Position numbers and translations under genes: made by a program. This document shows positions 34,008 to 63,245 of a DNA stretch of 64,000 nucleotides, piece after piece. Position 1 is the first letter of the stretch; each line of letters starts with the position of its first letter. The notes under the pieces are model-generated. The model was not told the origin of the DNA, did no database searches, and saw nothing but the letters and a program-made list of their open reading frames with translations. Origin of the DNA: Scatophagus argus (Eukaryota > Chordata > Actinopteri > Scatophagidae); NCBI RefSeq assembly GCF_020382885.2, contig NC_058499.1:1441001-1505000 (forward strand), written 5' to 3'.

Positions 34008-37000
34008 ATGCTCAGACTGGACGTGGACCTCATGTTGATGCTGTCGGTGCTGATGTGCAGCTCAGGTAAGACTCAAACTTTAACCTGTAAAACGGATATT
34101 AAATACATCCAAACTGAGCACAGGTGATGTTTTCACCGCCACAAACGTTCAACTTTACATGAGTCATTAGAGAGAAACGCGCTGCTGGCTGGTCTGTAAC
34201 GTGACGGGAACCAGTTTGGTTCCAGGTTGGACCAGTTCTCTCTGAAGCTTTGGTCAAAGCTGATTCTGCTTCCCTGTTTGTTTCAATTGTCGTGACGCAG
34301 ATCTCAGAGCAGAAGGAAACCACGATCACGCAGGTACGTCGCTCCGCAGAGAGGCCATGACACTTTCATGTTTTAGCATTTGATATCCCTGACTTGTGGT
34401 TTTTATGAGGAACTAAACAGTCGGTCAACACGTTTCTGTTCAGAGCCCCGTGAGGTCAGGCTGATGGGAGGATTCAGTCGCTGCGCAGGAACACTGGAGA
34501 TAAAAGACCAGGGAGACTGGAAACCAGTGGACGTCCTGTTGAACTGGTCCCTGCAGGAAACAGCTGTTGTCTGTCAACAGCTGGACTGTGGCTTTGCTGT
34601 TTCAAATCGCAAAAAATCCTCCTCTGACAGGGTGGTATCGATTATCCATACCGACTGCTTTCGGTCCAGGTCTAATCTGAGAGAGTGTGCGACAACAGTG
34701 TTCTCGTCTTCTGTCCTGGAGATCACCTGCTCAGGTAAGACCATCACTGACAAATTCCATGCTGGTAAATATCATCGGGTCATCATGACATTCCTGATGA
34801 TTGTTCATTTTGGCACTTTTTTGTTTGTATAACAATGTGTGATGACTGTAAAGAGCAAGAAAAGTCCAAGTCAGTAGGTGGATGTGGTGGTTGGACGGGT
34901 CAAATACAGGACCTCCGTCCAGGAGATCAGCGCTCGAGTCCTGCATGTAGTCAAAGGGTTTGCTAAACAGATAAACTCATTTCCTGTCCAGACTCTGTCA
35001 GACTGGTGAACGGGACGAGTCTGTGTTCAGGCAGACTGGAGGTGAAGGCTCACCAGTCTAACCAGTCTGACCAGTGGTGGTCCTCCGTGTGTGAAGCTGA
35101 CTTTGACCAGCAGGATGCTGAGGTGGTCTGCAGGGAGCTCGGCTGTGGGGCTCCCTCAGTCCTCCAGGGGGGGCTCTATGGAGGAGCGGAGGCTGCAACA
35201 TGGAGCAGCGAGTTCCAGTGTGGAGGCCACGAGTCTGCCCTTCTGGACTGTAGAAGCTCAGGTGCAGCTAGGAACACCTGCTCCCCTGGAAAAGCTGTTG
35301 GACTCACCTGCTCAGGTAAAAGAGGAGCTGCAGCTTTGATTTCTGCTCTACTCAAACTCAGTCATTGACTCGTTTGTGTTCAGAGCCCGTCAGGTTGGTG
35401 GGAGGACCCAATCCCTGTTCTGGATCACTGGAGGTGAAACATCTGGGACACTGGAAACCCGTGACTGGCTTGGGCTGGACCCTGAAACCAGCAGGTGTCA
35501 TCTGCAGACAGCTGGATTGTGGATCTGCAGTTGCCATGGGAGAAAAAGAGGATCTGTCCAACAGAACCTCATGGCATATGGATCGCATGTGCGTTCAACC
35601 TGGATCTGATCTGAGGGAGTGTTTATCTACACGCTCGTCTTACTCTGATATCCTGGAGATCACCTGTTCAGGTAAGTCCCTCAGTGAAATCCCCTCTGGC
35701 AGTAATGTCTCCACTGTGTTCCTCTGGTCAGTGGTTTCCACTGGACTGAACTGTTTTCAAGCACTTTGAAATCAAGAAAGAAGTGAACTTGTTCCTGGAA
35801 GCTTCAGACCCTGAACAGAAGTCGTTTGTCTTCGTGACTCCATAGATTCTTGATGAAGTTTTAAAGCACCAACATCTTGTAAAAGTAACTGAGCCACTCA
35901 CGCAGCACAGCTCAGTGGAAGTTAGCATCTATCAGTCTGTACACCAGTTTGGTCGAGTGGTTTATGACCAAATACCTGCAAAACATATCACATTCCCATC
36001 AGCCTCTGCAGGACTTTGAGTTGACTGCTAATAAGCTAATATTAGCATGCTAACAGGTTAAAGTCAGATGGATTCGCTTTCAGGTGTCAGTCAGATAAAA
36101 AGACATTCACATGTAATTCTTTTCTTCTTGTGTGTTGAACTGTTTTGTGTCCAGACTCCGTCAGGCTGGTGAACGGGACGAGTCCGTGTTCAGGCAGACT
36201 GGAGGTGAAGGCTCACCAGTCTAACCAGTCTGACCAGTGGTGGTCCTCCGTGTGTGAAGCTGACTTTGACCAGCAGGATGCTGAGGTGGTCTGCAGGGAG
36301 CTCGGCTGTGGGGCTCCCTCAGTCCTCCAGGGGGGGCTCTATGGAGGAGCGGCGGCTGCAACATGGAGCAGCGATTTCCAGTGTGGAGGCCACGAGTCTG
36401 CCCTTCTGGACTGTAGAAGCTCAGGTGCAGCTAGGAACACCTGCTCCCCTGGAAAAGCTGTTGGACTCACCTGCTCAGGTAAAAGAGGAGCTGCAGCTTT
36501 GATTTCTGCTCTACTCAAACTCAGTCATTGACTCGTTTGTGTTCAGAGCCCGTCAGGTTGGTGGGAGGACCCAGTCCCTGTTCTGGATCACTGGAGGTGA
36601 AACATCTGGGACACTGGAAACCAGTGGACTGGACCCCGGAAGCAGCGGCAGCAGCGTGCAGAGAGCTGGACTGTGGATCTGCTGTTTCAACGGGAAAGAA
36701 ACAGGGGACTCCCACAAATGTGTGGTCAGTCCACATTCCTTGTGTTGAGGCTGGATTTTCTATCAAGGAGTGTGTACACTCATCTTACTCATCGTCTCAC
36801 CTGGAGATCACCTGCTCAGGTAAGTCTGTCACTGATATGTGTGGGGTCTTTTTTAACCCTTGCAGTTTTTGTAGCCTGAGGTGAGCACACCCTGAAGGTG
36901 GTCAACTCACACCAATAACAATAATAACATCATTTTCTCTGGTTCTCGACATTTCTGTGTTTGTTTCCTTTGTTTGTGTTTCTGTCATGTGACTGATGCC

Positions 37001-37066
37001 TCAGGCTGACTGTTGTCTTTCTGACTGTCAGGTGGGACTGACCCTCATGACCTGGAGGTGCAGTGA
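34008..37066 (+). CDS. Secreted protein with five SRCR domains
   Basis: Scavenger-receptor cysteine-rich family, related in style to CD5L/CD163/DMBT1. Its likely job is extracellular pathogen or ligand recognition, but the ligand is unknown. Exons: 34008-34065 (signal peptide, hydrophobic [13 protein letters not shown]), 34301-34333 (short linker), 34444-34734 (SRCR1), 34992-35315 (SRCR2), 35384-35671 (SRCR3), 36155-36478 (SRCR4), 36547-36819 (SRCR5), 37032-37066 ([14 protein letters not shown]). All junctions are phase 1; total 1626 nt, 541 residues. One exon per domain is typical. SRCR2 and SRCR4 have eight cysteines (group B). SRCR1, 3 and 5 have six, missing the second and seventh, which form one disulphide in group B. 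No transmembrane segment or GPI signal is seen in this model. An alternative 3' exon with a membrane span outside what I read as coding cannot be excluded. I do not recognise a named orthologue. Confidence 0.85.
34987..35459 (+). repeat. Direct duplication in the SRCR gene, copy 1
   Basis: Exon 34992-35315, the following 68-bp intron and the start of exon 35384-35671. It matches 36150-36622 over 473 bp with no gap and only a handful of substitutions seen by eye. Confidence 0.93.
35672..36154 (+). other. SRCR gene intron, nothing else seen
   Basis: A 483-bp intron between the SRCR3 and SRCR4 exons. Ordinary sequence with no exon recognised. Confidence 0.6.
36150..36622 (+). repeat. Direct duplication in the SRCR gene, copy 2
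   Basis: Second copy of the 34987-35459 segment, 1163 bp downstream. The intron is identical by eye. Changes lie mainly in the exons (for example GAG to GCG and GAG to GAT in the SRCR4 loop). The match stops inside the 6-Cys domain exon, after GGACACTGGAAACC. Confidence 0.93.
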
Positions 37067-37332
37067 CATCATCTGCACACCTACACCTGGCCTTTGAAAA
37101 GCAAAGAATTTATAATTTGTACTTAATGTGGCCATAATCTAAGTTTAAAACATATTTTTAAAAAATGAACTGACATCAACAGAATGTGACGAAACAACAG
37201 TGTTGACGTCAGAGATATCTACTGCAGTTAGCATGCTAACCAGCTAGCGACCGCCTGTCCCGCCTGTCCCGCCTGTAATACCACCTTATACCTCTAGAGG
37301 CATCAGTCCAACAACCGTCCCATAGTTTCAGC

Positions 37333-37372
37333 TTGATAGATAGATAAAACTTTATTGATCCCGAGGGAAATT
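37333..37372 (+). repeat. Teleost repeat tail (GATAGATA...TTTATTGATCCCGAGGGAAA)
   Basis: GATAGATAGATAAAACTTTATTGATCCCGAGGGAAATTCC. The same core is at 59265-59293 and, inverted and diverged, at 50998-51036. It is the end of a high-copy fish element, probably a retrotransposon, recognised from general knowledge. Confidence 0.7.
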
Positions 37373-37940
37373 CCAGAGCTACGTCCACACCAACTCAAGC
37401 TAGGAGATGTAAATGAGCTCCACAAACTGTCTTAGAGTCCAGTCTAATAAGGGAACAAAACAAAATCACAAAATGTCCACACAGGAAATATTCTTACACG
37501 TGTTTTCCCTTCTAAGCTTCTCTCTTTTACTGAGACGAGCTGAACTGCATCATTAGCTCATTGTAAAACACACTTCATTCAGACGAGACATAAAACTGAA
37601 GGAAATAAAACTAAACCGTCTTGGTTTGTCTTTCTGCAGCCACCTCTGGTTGGTCCAATTAAATCCTCAGTTCACAGAGTTTATCTCATTTTTAGATTTG
37701 GTCTTTAAATCACATTGAAGTTTGTTCGGCTGCAGATGGAGCCTGAGCTGAAAGCTGAGTTAAAAGTATACTAGAAAAAGGAAATGCTTACAGTCATTTA
37801 TTTCCCTCTTAAGTACAAAAGTACACATTTGTCTGTGTATAAGTACACTACAGAGTTGTATTGTAATTTGTGACTCATGAGCCAAAATTGAGTGTTTGTC
37901 CAACAGAGCAGGCAGTAAACTTTGTTCAGTCAAACAGAAC

Positions 37941-37946
37941 TTTATT
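37941..37946 (-). terminator. Poly(A) signal of crystallin copy 1
   Basis: AATAAA on the minus strand, 30 bases beyond the TAG, giving a very short 3' UTR as in other gamma-crystallin genes. Confidence 0.7.
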
Positions 37947-37975
37947 GACATGTACTCAGTGTTTCCATGGAGACT

Positions 37976-39419
37976 CTAATAGTAAGAGTCCATGATGCGC
38001 CTCATGCTCATGAACCTCATGTTGCTCATGCCCATGTGCATGAAGTTCCTGTACTCTCCGGGCCTCATGTACATCATCCTGCCTCTGTAGTGGGGCTGCT
38101 CGTACATCAGCCAGTGTCCGTCCATCACGTTGCAGGACATGCAGTTGGACATGCGGTAACGGTCCATGATGTTATCGCAGTCGTCCATCAGCTCGTACAT
38201 CTGGCCTCCGAAGTTCTCCCTCTCGTAGATCCTCATCCTGTAGGACCCGCGGTGCTGCAACACACCAATAATCAATAATCAGTTAGCATTCAGCACAACA
38301 CCTCAACTGTTTCCTGTTTTGGATACAGATGTCTCATATGATTGGTCCAAACTGACACACAGTGATGCTGTGCTGTGATTGGGCGTGTGGTTACCATGGG
38401 GATCATGCGGCAGGACCTGATGCAGTCGCTCATCCCCATCATGCTCATGTAGTCGGAGTACTCGCCCCTCCTCAGGAAGTACTGGTTGCCCATGAAGTTG
38501 GTGCGGTCGTAGACCATGAAGCAGCCTCTCTCCACCCTGCAGGAGTGACACCTGCTCAGGTAGGACGACATGTCGGCACAGTCGCCGCTGCACTCGTAGG
38601 AACGACCCTGGAAGTTCCTGTCCTCGTAGAAGATGATCTGAGCAGAGGCAGAAGACGGCGATGAGGTTTGTTTCAAAAGCTTTCTCAGTTTTCAGCCATG
38701 AATTTGAAGTTTTACGTTTTAAGTTCGCACAGAGTGAAATGTGAAGATAAATCTTCATCACAGCTGACGTCTGACTGTGGTTTCCTACAAAGAGTCTCAT
38801 CGTCGTGGTTCTTATATTTCAGCATTTATTCATATACTGAACATTACTGTGTGACATACACACTAAAGGTATGTACAAACACCTTTCATTAAACCCTCCC
38901 TGGGTCTTGTGTACTATCACTTACATTACATGGTAACTGGTGGTACATTGATGCAGTATCACAGCAGTGGCTGAAATAGTGATGAAGTGTGTTTTACACG
39001 CTTCACGTACACAGGCTCAAATCATCCATATTGTTCATGACACTCGTGAAGATGGAAAATTTGTGTCCATGTCCATGAGTCCTAAAGATTTCCTAAGAGT
39101 TTTATTAACCAGATTCAGGATTGTTTCAGATAGACAGATTAAATTTCAGGCCTGAAACAAACTGAAAATATCCTCAACCAGTGTTTTTCTTGCCTAAACC
39201 AAACCACTGATGGGATTCTGACATCCTGGGTTTTCTCAGTGACTTAACTGTTTAAAGTTATATTTGTAGTTATGGAATTTAGATCAGTAAACTAAGCAAT
39301 GAATTGGTAAAAGCTTTATTGCGGTAAAGCCGCCGATAGGACTTTGAAAACAGATCTGAGGTCTCCTGCTGGTGTGTCGTGCTCACCCTGCTCATCATGT
39401 TCATGCCGCTGGAAGTCAT
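37976..39419 (-). CDS. crygm: Gamma-M crystallin, copy 1
   Basis: Lens structural protein of the beta/gamma-crystallin superfamily. Three exons on the minus strand: 39387-39419 ([11 protein letters not shown]), 38395-38637 (N-terminal domain, Greek key motifs 1-2: [16 protein letters not shown]), 37976-38254 (C-terminal domain, motifs 3-4: [17 protein letters not shown]), stop TAG. 555 nt, 184 residues, all junctions phase 0, in the usual layout of a short first exon then one exon per domain. About 31 of 184 residues are Met and only one is Trp, the mark of fish gamma-M crystallins, where Met gives a high refractive index in hard, densely packed lenses. It ends DSYY. Exons 2-3 and the intron between are identical by eye to copy 2. 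Confidence 0.95.
37986..38655 (-). repeat. 670-bp identical tract, copy in crystallin 1
   Basis: Covers exons 2 and 3, intron 2 and a few bases of intron 1. It has no difference I can see from 42294-42963, and the flanks diverge immediately. Confidence 0.93.
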
Positions 39420-39504
39420 GTTGCCTCTCTGGTTGCTCAGCTGCTTGCTGATGTTGGCTGTGCTGGTTGTTGAGTGTGTGTTACCTGTAGGGCAGCTGCT
39501 GCTC

Positions 39505-39510
39505 TTTATA
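39505..39510 (-). promoter_or_regulatory. TATA box of crystallin copy 1
   Basis: TATAAA on the minus strand about 86 bases before the start codon. A MAF-element-like TGAGCCAGCA (plus-strand letters, 39547-39556) lies 37 bases further upstream. Placement matches lens gamma-crystallin promoters. Confidence 0.6.
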
Positions 39511-39599
39511 GCACCTGAGCAACTGAGGCCTTTTGTCCAAACAGCCTGAGCCAGCAGCGCACCATAAAAGAGACGCTCGGTGTTCGGCATTTCTCTTAT

Positions 39600-41575
39600 A
39601 GAAACTACAGACAAAGAGCTACAGACAGCCGCTGTGTGTCTCCTTCAGTCCTCTGTTGAACCAGTTACCACAACGCTTTCTGGAACAAAAACCTGAAGAC
39701 AAAACAAAACAACTGTGGCACATAAAGAGCTTCAAACAATTCACTTAAAACATCAACTTCATCAACATCCTTACAACATGAGGTTTCGGGCTGCACTTTT
39801 TATTGGAAACAAGCGGAATAAAATCTGAGTTTTGGACAAATTAAATGTCTGTGAAGATGTTAGTTTAAATCAAGTGTGTTCCATAAAATGCTTTAAGATA
39901 AAATCATTAGTAAACAGGTAAACAACTGAGCTCAGACGTCAGCTTTAAGGTGGAAACCAGAAAGTTTTCATGGTCACAAACGAGACATGAGAATTAGAAA
40001 CTAAACCAACTAAAAGCCAACAAACAAACGTTTAAACCAACAAAATTCTCAGGATACTTCGGACTGAACCAATAATTTATTAAATGAAAAGTAAAACTGA
40101 CTGAATCCAGATGTTAAAATCTCAGCAGGAAACTCTGCAGTAAAAGTTCACAGCTGATAAACCGTTTAATGATGTATGAACGGTTTTGTATTTTATTCAC
40201 TTTATACACACATATTCTATTTGTATGAGGACGATTTTACATGACTAAAAGTATCTAAAATTCTGATTTATAAAAATGAGTTAGTTTAAAACCTGTTTAA
40301 AAGTCATGGCATGAATATAATAATAATAATAGTGACATTACAGAGCAGAGACAAAACAAGATGATGATGCAGGAAAACAGACGAGTTTAATACTAATATC
40401 TAAAATATCCATCTACTACATCTAAATAAACAAAGAATGTTTCTACTGAATCAAAACATGAGCAAACAATAGTTTTTATCTCTGTTTGTTTCATTTTTTA
40501 TTATCTATCAATTTATTCCCATTTTTTTCATTCATTTCAGATTCTTTTGTATTTCTCTCACTGCAGGCCTGATTCTTTCTTTATGAGGATCTTCTCTCAG
40601 GTGATCCACAGCAGGTGAGAACAGGAAGTCCAGCTGGTCACGGCTCAGGTCACAGAAAACACACTTTACACTCCGGATGTGTACAGATTTCACTTTTATT
40701 TCCAGCATGTAAAAACAACAAAACACGAGAAATCAACGAAATTAACAGCAAACCCACAGTGAACACAAATGACTAATTCACAGTCTGAAAGGGAGGAACA
40801 AGTCAGCACTTCATAAATCATAAACCCCGTTTTCATACTGTGTCAGTAAACGTTGTGTTAAACATGAACCTCCCAGCTTTTCACACTGAAACGGAGAACA
40901 CAGCTGGAACATCTGTGTGAACCTGCTGTTGAACGTCTCCTGAGTGAAGTACCTGCTGTGGCTCTCAGCTGGTCCTCAGTGTCTCATCTGACGCAGCTCG
41001 TGGACATTAGCAGGTGAAAGCGGTTGTACATTCTGTTAAGAATTTTCTAGCAGGTTTTCCTCCTCGTGTGTTTGGTCTTTCAGTTAGTTCACTTTTGCAC
41101 TGAATTTCTGTCTCCCGGTTTTCTCTGCCAGAAGGGAACGTTTGGACAGGAAGCTGTTGTCATGGATGAAATGTCTCATGTCACATCTGATCTCGTTTCA
41201 GAGTGGCTGCAAAGACGGACAGAAGGCTCCTTGTGTCGCTTCGCAGTGTTGTTGGTGAGTGTGCGGTCAGTGAATGCAGCACTGCATGTTGTTGAACTCT
41301 ACTTCTGTTGTGTTCCACTGAATACAGAACCCCTCACAGATGAGAATCATTTTCTCATTATCATCGTACGGCCCAGATGACCCCTAAAGGAAGCGATAGA
41401 AGATTCACAACTCGTGTTTCATTTTCTGATTTCTCAGCCTCAGTTTTGCATCAAATTGTTTGTAATTACTGACGTAAAATATGGTGATGGGCAAGTACAC
41501 TGTCATCTGCTGAGCCACAGCATCCTGGGGTAGGCGGGGCTTAAAGTGGGAAAGTGGGCGTGGTCAGTGACTGGG
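39600..41575. other. Intergenic region, nothing recognised
   Basis: About 2 kb of AT-rich sequence upstream of crystallin copy 1. Short open frames show no family resemblance. I see no gene, repeat array or RNA gene here. Confidence 0.55.
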
Positions 41576-41642
41576 TCAGCGGAAGGCGATTTGCTCGAGA
41601 CCCACATTCTCTTCAAACACTTTGACCACATCATACATGAGG
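41576..41642 (-). other. Possible orphan terminal coding exon
   Basis: On the minus strand a good acceptor (TTATCTTTCCAG) is followed by an open 67-nt stretch that reads LMYDVVKVFEENVGLEQIAFR and a TGA. It looks protein-like, but I do not recognise it and found no convincing partner exon nearby. It may be chance. Confidence 0.2.
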
Positions 41643-42275
41643 CTGGAAAGATAAATTAATTTAGTGGAAATGAGAAATAATTAACTACAACCCTGACGTT
41701 CATGGGATTAAGTAATTAACATAAATGAATGAAGCCGTTTTCTTTGAGTCAAACTCAGGTGTCACAGGTGGCAGGTAGAAAATCTACCACTCAGCTAACG
41801 AATGCTAACCTTCTGATTTAACCCACTGACGGCACCTTCACCTCGTGCAGCACATCGTGAAAAGCGTCAGAATCAGGCCTGAGCCCCACTTTGGCTGGTT
41901 CTCCTCAGTGCTGTGTTCACGTCACAACTGAAACTGACAACTAAACTGAAGTTATGGTTTGTTTTCCTGCTCCTCCTTCAAATAGTTCTGCTTCAAAGAT
42001 GATTTCTTCCACTCTTTAATATGTGTGTGTATCTGAACTGTGCATCCTGTGGGACTACAGAAGTGCTGGGATGAGGCCTGTGTAACACGTCATGTTATTA
42101 TTATTATTATTGTTGTTGTTATCCCTCTCACTGCTGTGAGGACTTTGTTGTCAAAGCTCTGCGATAATTAAAAGCAGCAGACGTTTATCATGTGACACAC
42201 TACAAATGAATAACCAGCAGCATTTCTTCCTGCTGTGGTTAACAAAACAGACGGTAAACTTCATTGAATCAGAAC

Positions 42276-42281
42276 TTTATT
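42276..42281 (-). terminator. Poly(A) signal of crystallin copy 2
   Basis: AATAAA on the minus strand two bases after the TGA, so the 3' UTR is extremely short. Confidence 0.65.
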
Positions 42282-42283
42282 GT

Positions 42284-43354
42284 TCAGTAGCAGGAGTCCA
42301 TGATGCGCCTCATGCTCATGAACCTCATGTTGCTCATGCCCATGTGCATGAAGTTCCTGTACTCTCCGGGCCTCATGTACATCATCCTGCCTCTGTAGTG
42401 GGGCTGCTCGTACATCAGCCAGTGTCCGTCCATCACGTTGCAGGACATGCAGTTGGACATGCGGTAACGGTCCATGATGTTATCGCAGTCGTCCATCAGC
42501 TCGTACATCTGGCCTCCGAAGTTCTCCCTCTCGTAGATCCTCATCCTGTAGGACCCGCGGTGCTGCAACACACCAATAATCAATAATCAGTTAGCATTCA
42601 GCACAACACCTCAACTGTTTCCTGTTTTGGATACAGATGTCTCATATGATTGGTCCAAACTGACACACAGTGATGCTGTGCTGTGATTGGGCGTGTGGTT
42701 ACCATGGGGATCATGCGGCAGGACCTGATGCAGTCGCTCATCCCCATCATGCTCATGTAGTCGGAGTACTCGCCCCTCCTCAGGAAGTACTGGTTGCCCA
42801 TGAAGTTGGTGCGGTCGTAGACCATGAAGCAGCCTCTCTCCACCCTGCAGGAGTGACACCTGCTCAGGTAGGACGACATGTCGGCACAGTCGCCGCTGCA
42901 CTCGTAGGAACGACCCTGGAAGTTCCTGTCCTCGTAGAAGATGATCTGAGCAGAGGCAGAAGAAGTTTTCCTGTCACTCAGTTCTCTACATGTTTCTGTT
43001 CACAACACAATGTCAACAATAAAAACACTCAGCTCAATTTATTGCTCTTTTATGATTTAAAGTTTTATTCTTAATAAATTGTTCATTTTTCTGCCAACAG
43101 GTTTCCTGTTTTGGTTCTTCTACACATCAGATCATCCTTTCCACCAGTCCCACAGGAAGTGATGTAAGGAAGGTGAGCGTATGTGCTGCGTTCACGTCAT
43201 TTCCTTTCAGTCTGGTGGTGGTTACATGTTGATCAGATTCTGACTCTGATGTGAATGGAAACCGATTAGACAGATTACCATAAACTGTTTCCTGCTGTCA
43301 CAGATGCATGCTGGGACTTACCCTGCTCATCATGTTCATGTCAGTGGCGGACAT
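42284..43354 (-). CDS. crygm: Gamma-M crystallin, copy 2
   Basis: Second gamma-M crystallin gene in the same orientation, about 4.3 kb from copy 1. Exons: 43322-43354 ([11 protein letters not shown]), 42703-42945 and 42284-42562, stop TGA; 555 nt, 184 residues. The two Greek-key domains are identical to copy 1 in protein except the end (DSCY instead of DSYY). Exon 1 differs at several residues, and intron 1, 3' UTR and promoter are unrelated by eye. An AATAAA (minus, 42276-42281) lies only a few bases after the stop. The extra Cys near the C-terminus could matter for disulphide cross-linking in the lens (inference). Confidence 0.95.
42294..42963 (-). repeat. 670-bp identical tract, copy in crystallin 2
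   Basis: Partner of 37986-38655 at a constant offset of 4308 bp. Confidence 0.93.
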
Positions 43355-43428
43355 GTTGGCGTGTTTTAGACGTGCTGCTCTGTGCTGACGGGGGTGGACT
43401 GCCTTCACACCTGAGTGAACTCATGGCT

Positions 43429-43434
43429 TTTATA
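43429..43434 (-). promoter_or_regulatory. TATA box of crystallin copy 2
   Basis: TATAAA on the minus strand about 75 bases before the start codon. GAGTCAGCA, a half MAF recognition element in plus-strand letters, lies at 43474-43482. Spacing is similar to copy 1 although the surrounding sequence differs. Confidence 0.6.
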
Positions 43435-43477
43435 CACCTGAGCGCCACATGCTGCTTTGTGTGTCAGAGTGTCGAGT

Positions 43478-43480
<3 letters not shown>

Positions 43481-43512
<32 letters not shown>
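43481..43512. repeat. (CA)n microsatellite in a crystallin promoter
   Basis: Perfect CA run immediately upstream of the half MAF element of crystallin copy 2. Confidence 0.95.
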
Positions 43513-43514
<2 letters not shown>

Positions 43515-44473
43515 GCCTCTTTGAAAGGGTTAACAAAGAGTGTGTGAGGCCTTCAGTGGCTGCTTTCATCCACACCAGCACTTTGGAAAACAACACACCT
43601 GACAGGGTCATGTGACGTGTGGGCGCAGTTAGCTGACAAACATCCAATCACAGAGCTTCACGCTCCGTGATGAAGCTGAAGATCAAACTGAAAACCATCA
43701 TCAGATTTTCTGTTTCTGCTTTCTGTCACAATGAACTGAATATGTTTAAGTTTTCCGTATAAGACGACAGCTTTACTCGCTTTTCTGACATTTGGAGACA
43801 AAACGAGTAAGTAAATTAAATTCACTCTGAGGTTTTAAATGGAAGCTTTTATTAAAAATAATTTGGGGCTCAATATTTCAGCCATGTACAAAAACAAGTT
43901 GCAGTCACGTGGTTTAAACATTCACTTAAACTCTTAAACTGGCATCAAATGATCGACAGTTACTTTGATTTGATTACATTCACAAACACATTCAGCCGAT
44001 TTAAAACTTCAACAGCAGTTACAGAAGGTTTAACAAACGTTCTCCTTAAACGAAAAAGATTTTCTCATTTCATTTACCAGCAAATCCAATTTATCTCGTT
44101 TTGCAGTTCATTTCCTGTTTAAGGTCTTTTATTCCTGTGTGTAAATGCAGCTGACAGCAGAGTTTTATAACCTGACGGTGTGTTCATGAACACTCAGAAA
44201 TCAGCTGCAAAAAAAAACATTCAGTGTCTTTGTCAGAGTGGTTTCAGTTAAAGAAAATAAAATCTTTGGTTTCATTCAGTCAAGAATAAAATTTTGGAAC
44301 CTTAACTTTTTGGTCTTTTTCTTCTCTGATTGATTCAGGTCATCGCAGACGTTCTCACTTCTGATTGGCTGCTGAGATCCACAGGTAAGAGTTAACATGG
44401 CAGATTTAGGCTGAAAATATGTGTCATGTTCCTTTGATTCATCTCACTTTGCCTTTCTGAGTGACCTTTGACC

Positions 44474-63245
<18,772 letters not shown>

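Larger units (their letters stand above)
37067..37975. other. Intergenic region between the SRCR and crystallin genes
   Basis: Holds the SRCR 3' UTR with a candidate AATAAA at 37604-37609 (plus), a fish repeat tail at 37333-37372, and the crystallin poly(A) signal on the minus strand (AATAAA at 37941-37946). No coding region is recognised. Confidence 0.55.
43355..44473. other. Intergenic region between crystallin copy 2 and laminin
   Basis: Contains the crystallin promoter, a CA microsatellite (43481-43512), and candidate laminin poly(A) signals on the minus strand (AATAAA at 43848-43853 and 44128-44133). No gene is recognised. Confidence 0.55.

Noticed and set aside
37967-38664. Plus-strand open frames rich in His, Val, Pro over the crystallin exons, and the same at 42206-43074
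   Set aside because: Antisense readings of the Met/Tyr-rich crystallin exons. The minus-strand gamma-M protein is unmistakable.
41835-41895. Minus-strand stretch reading PAKVGLRPDSDAFHDVLHE
   Set aside because: No good acceptor, stop codon just upstream, and its phase does not join the exon-like sequence at 41576-41642.
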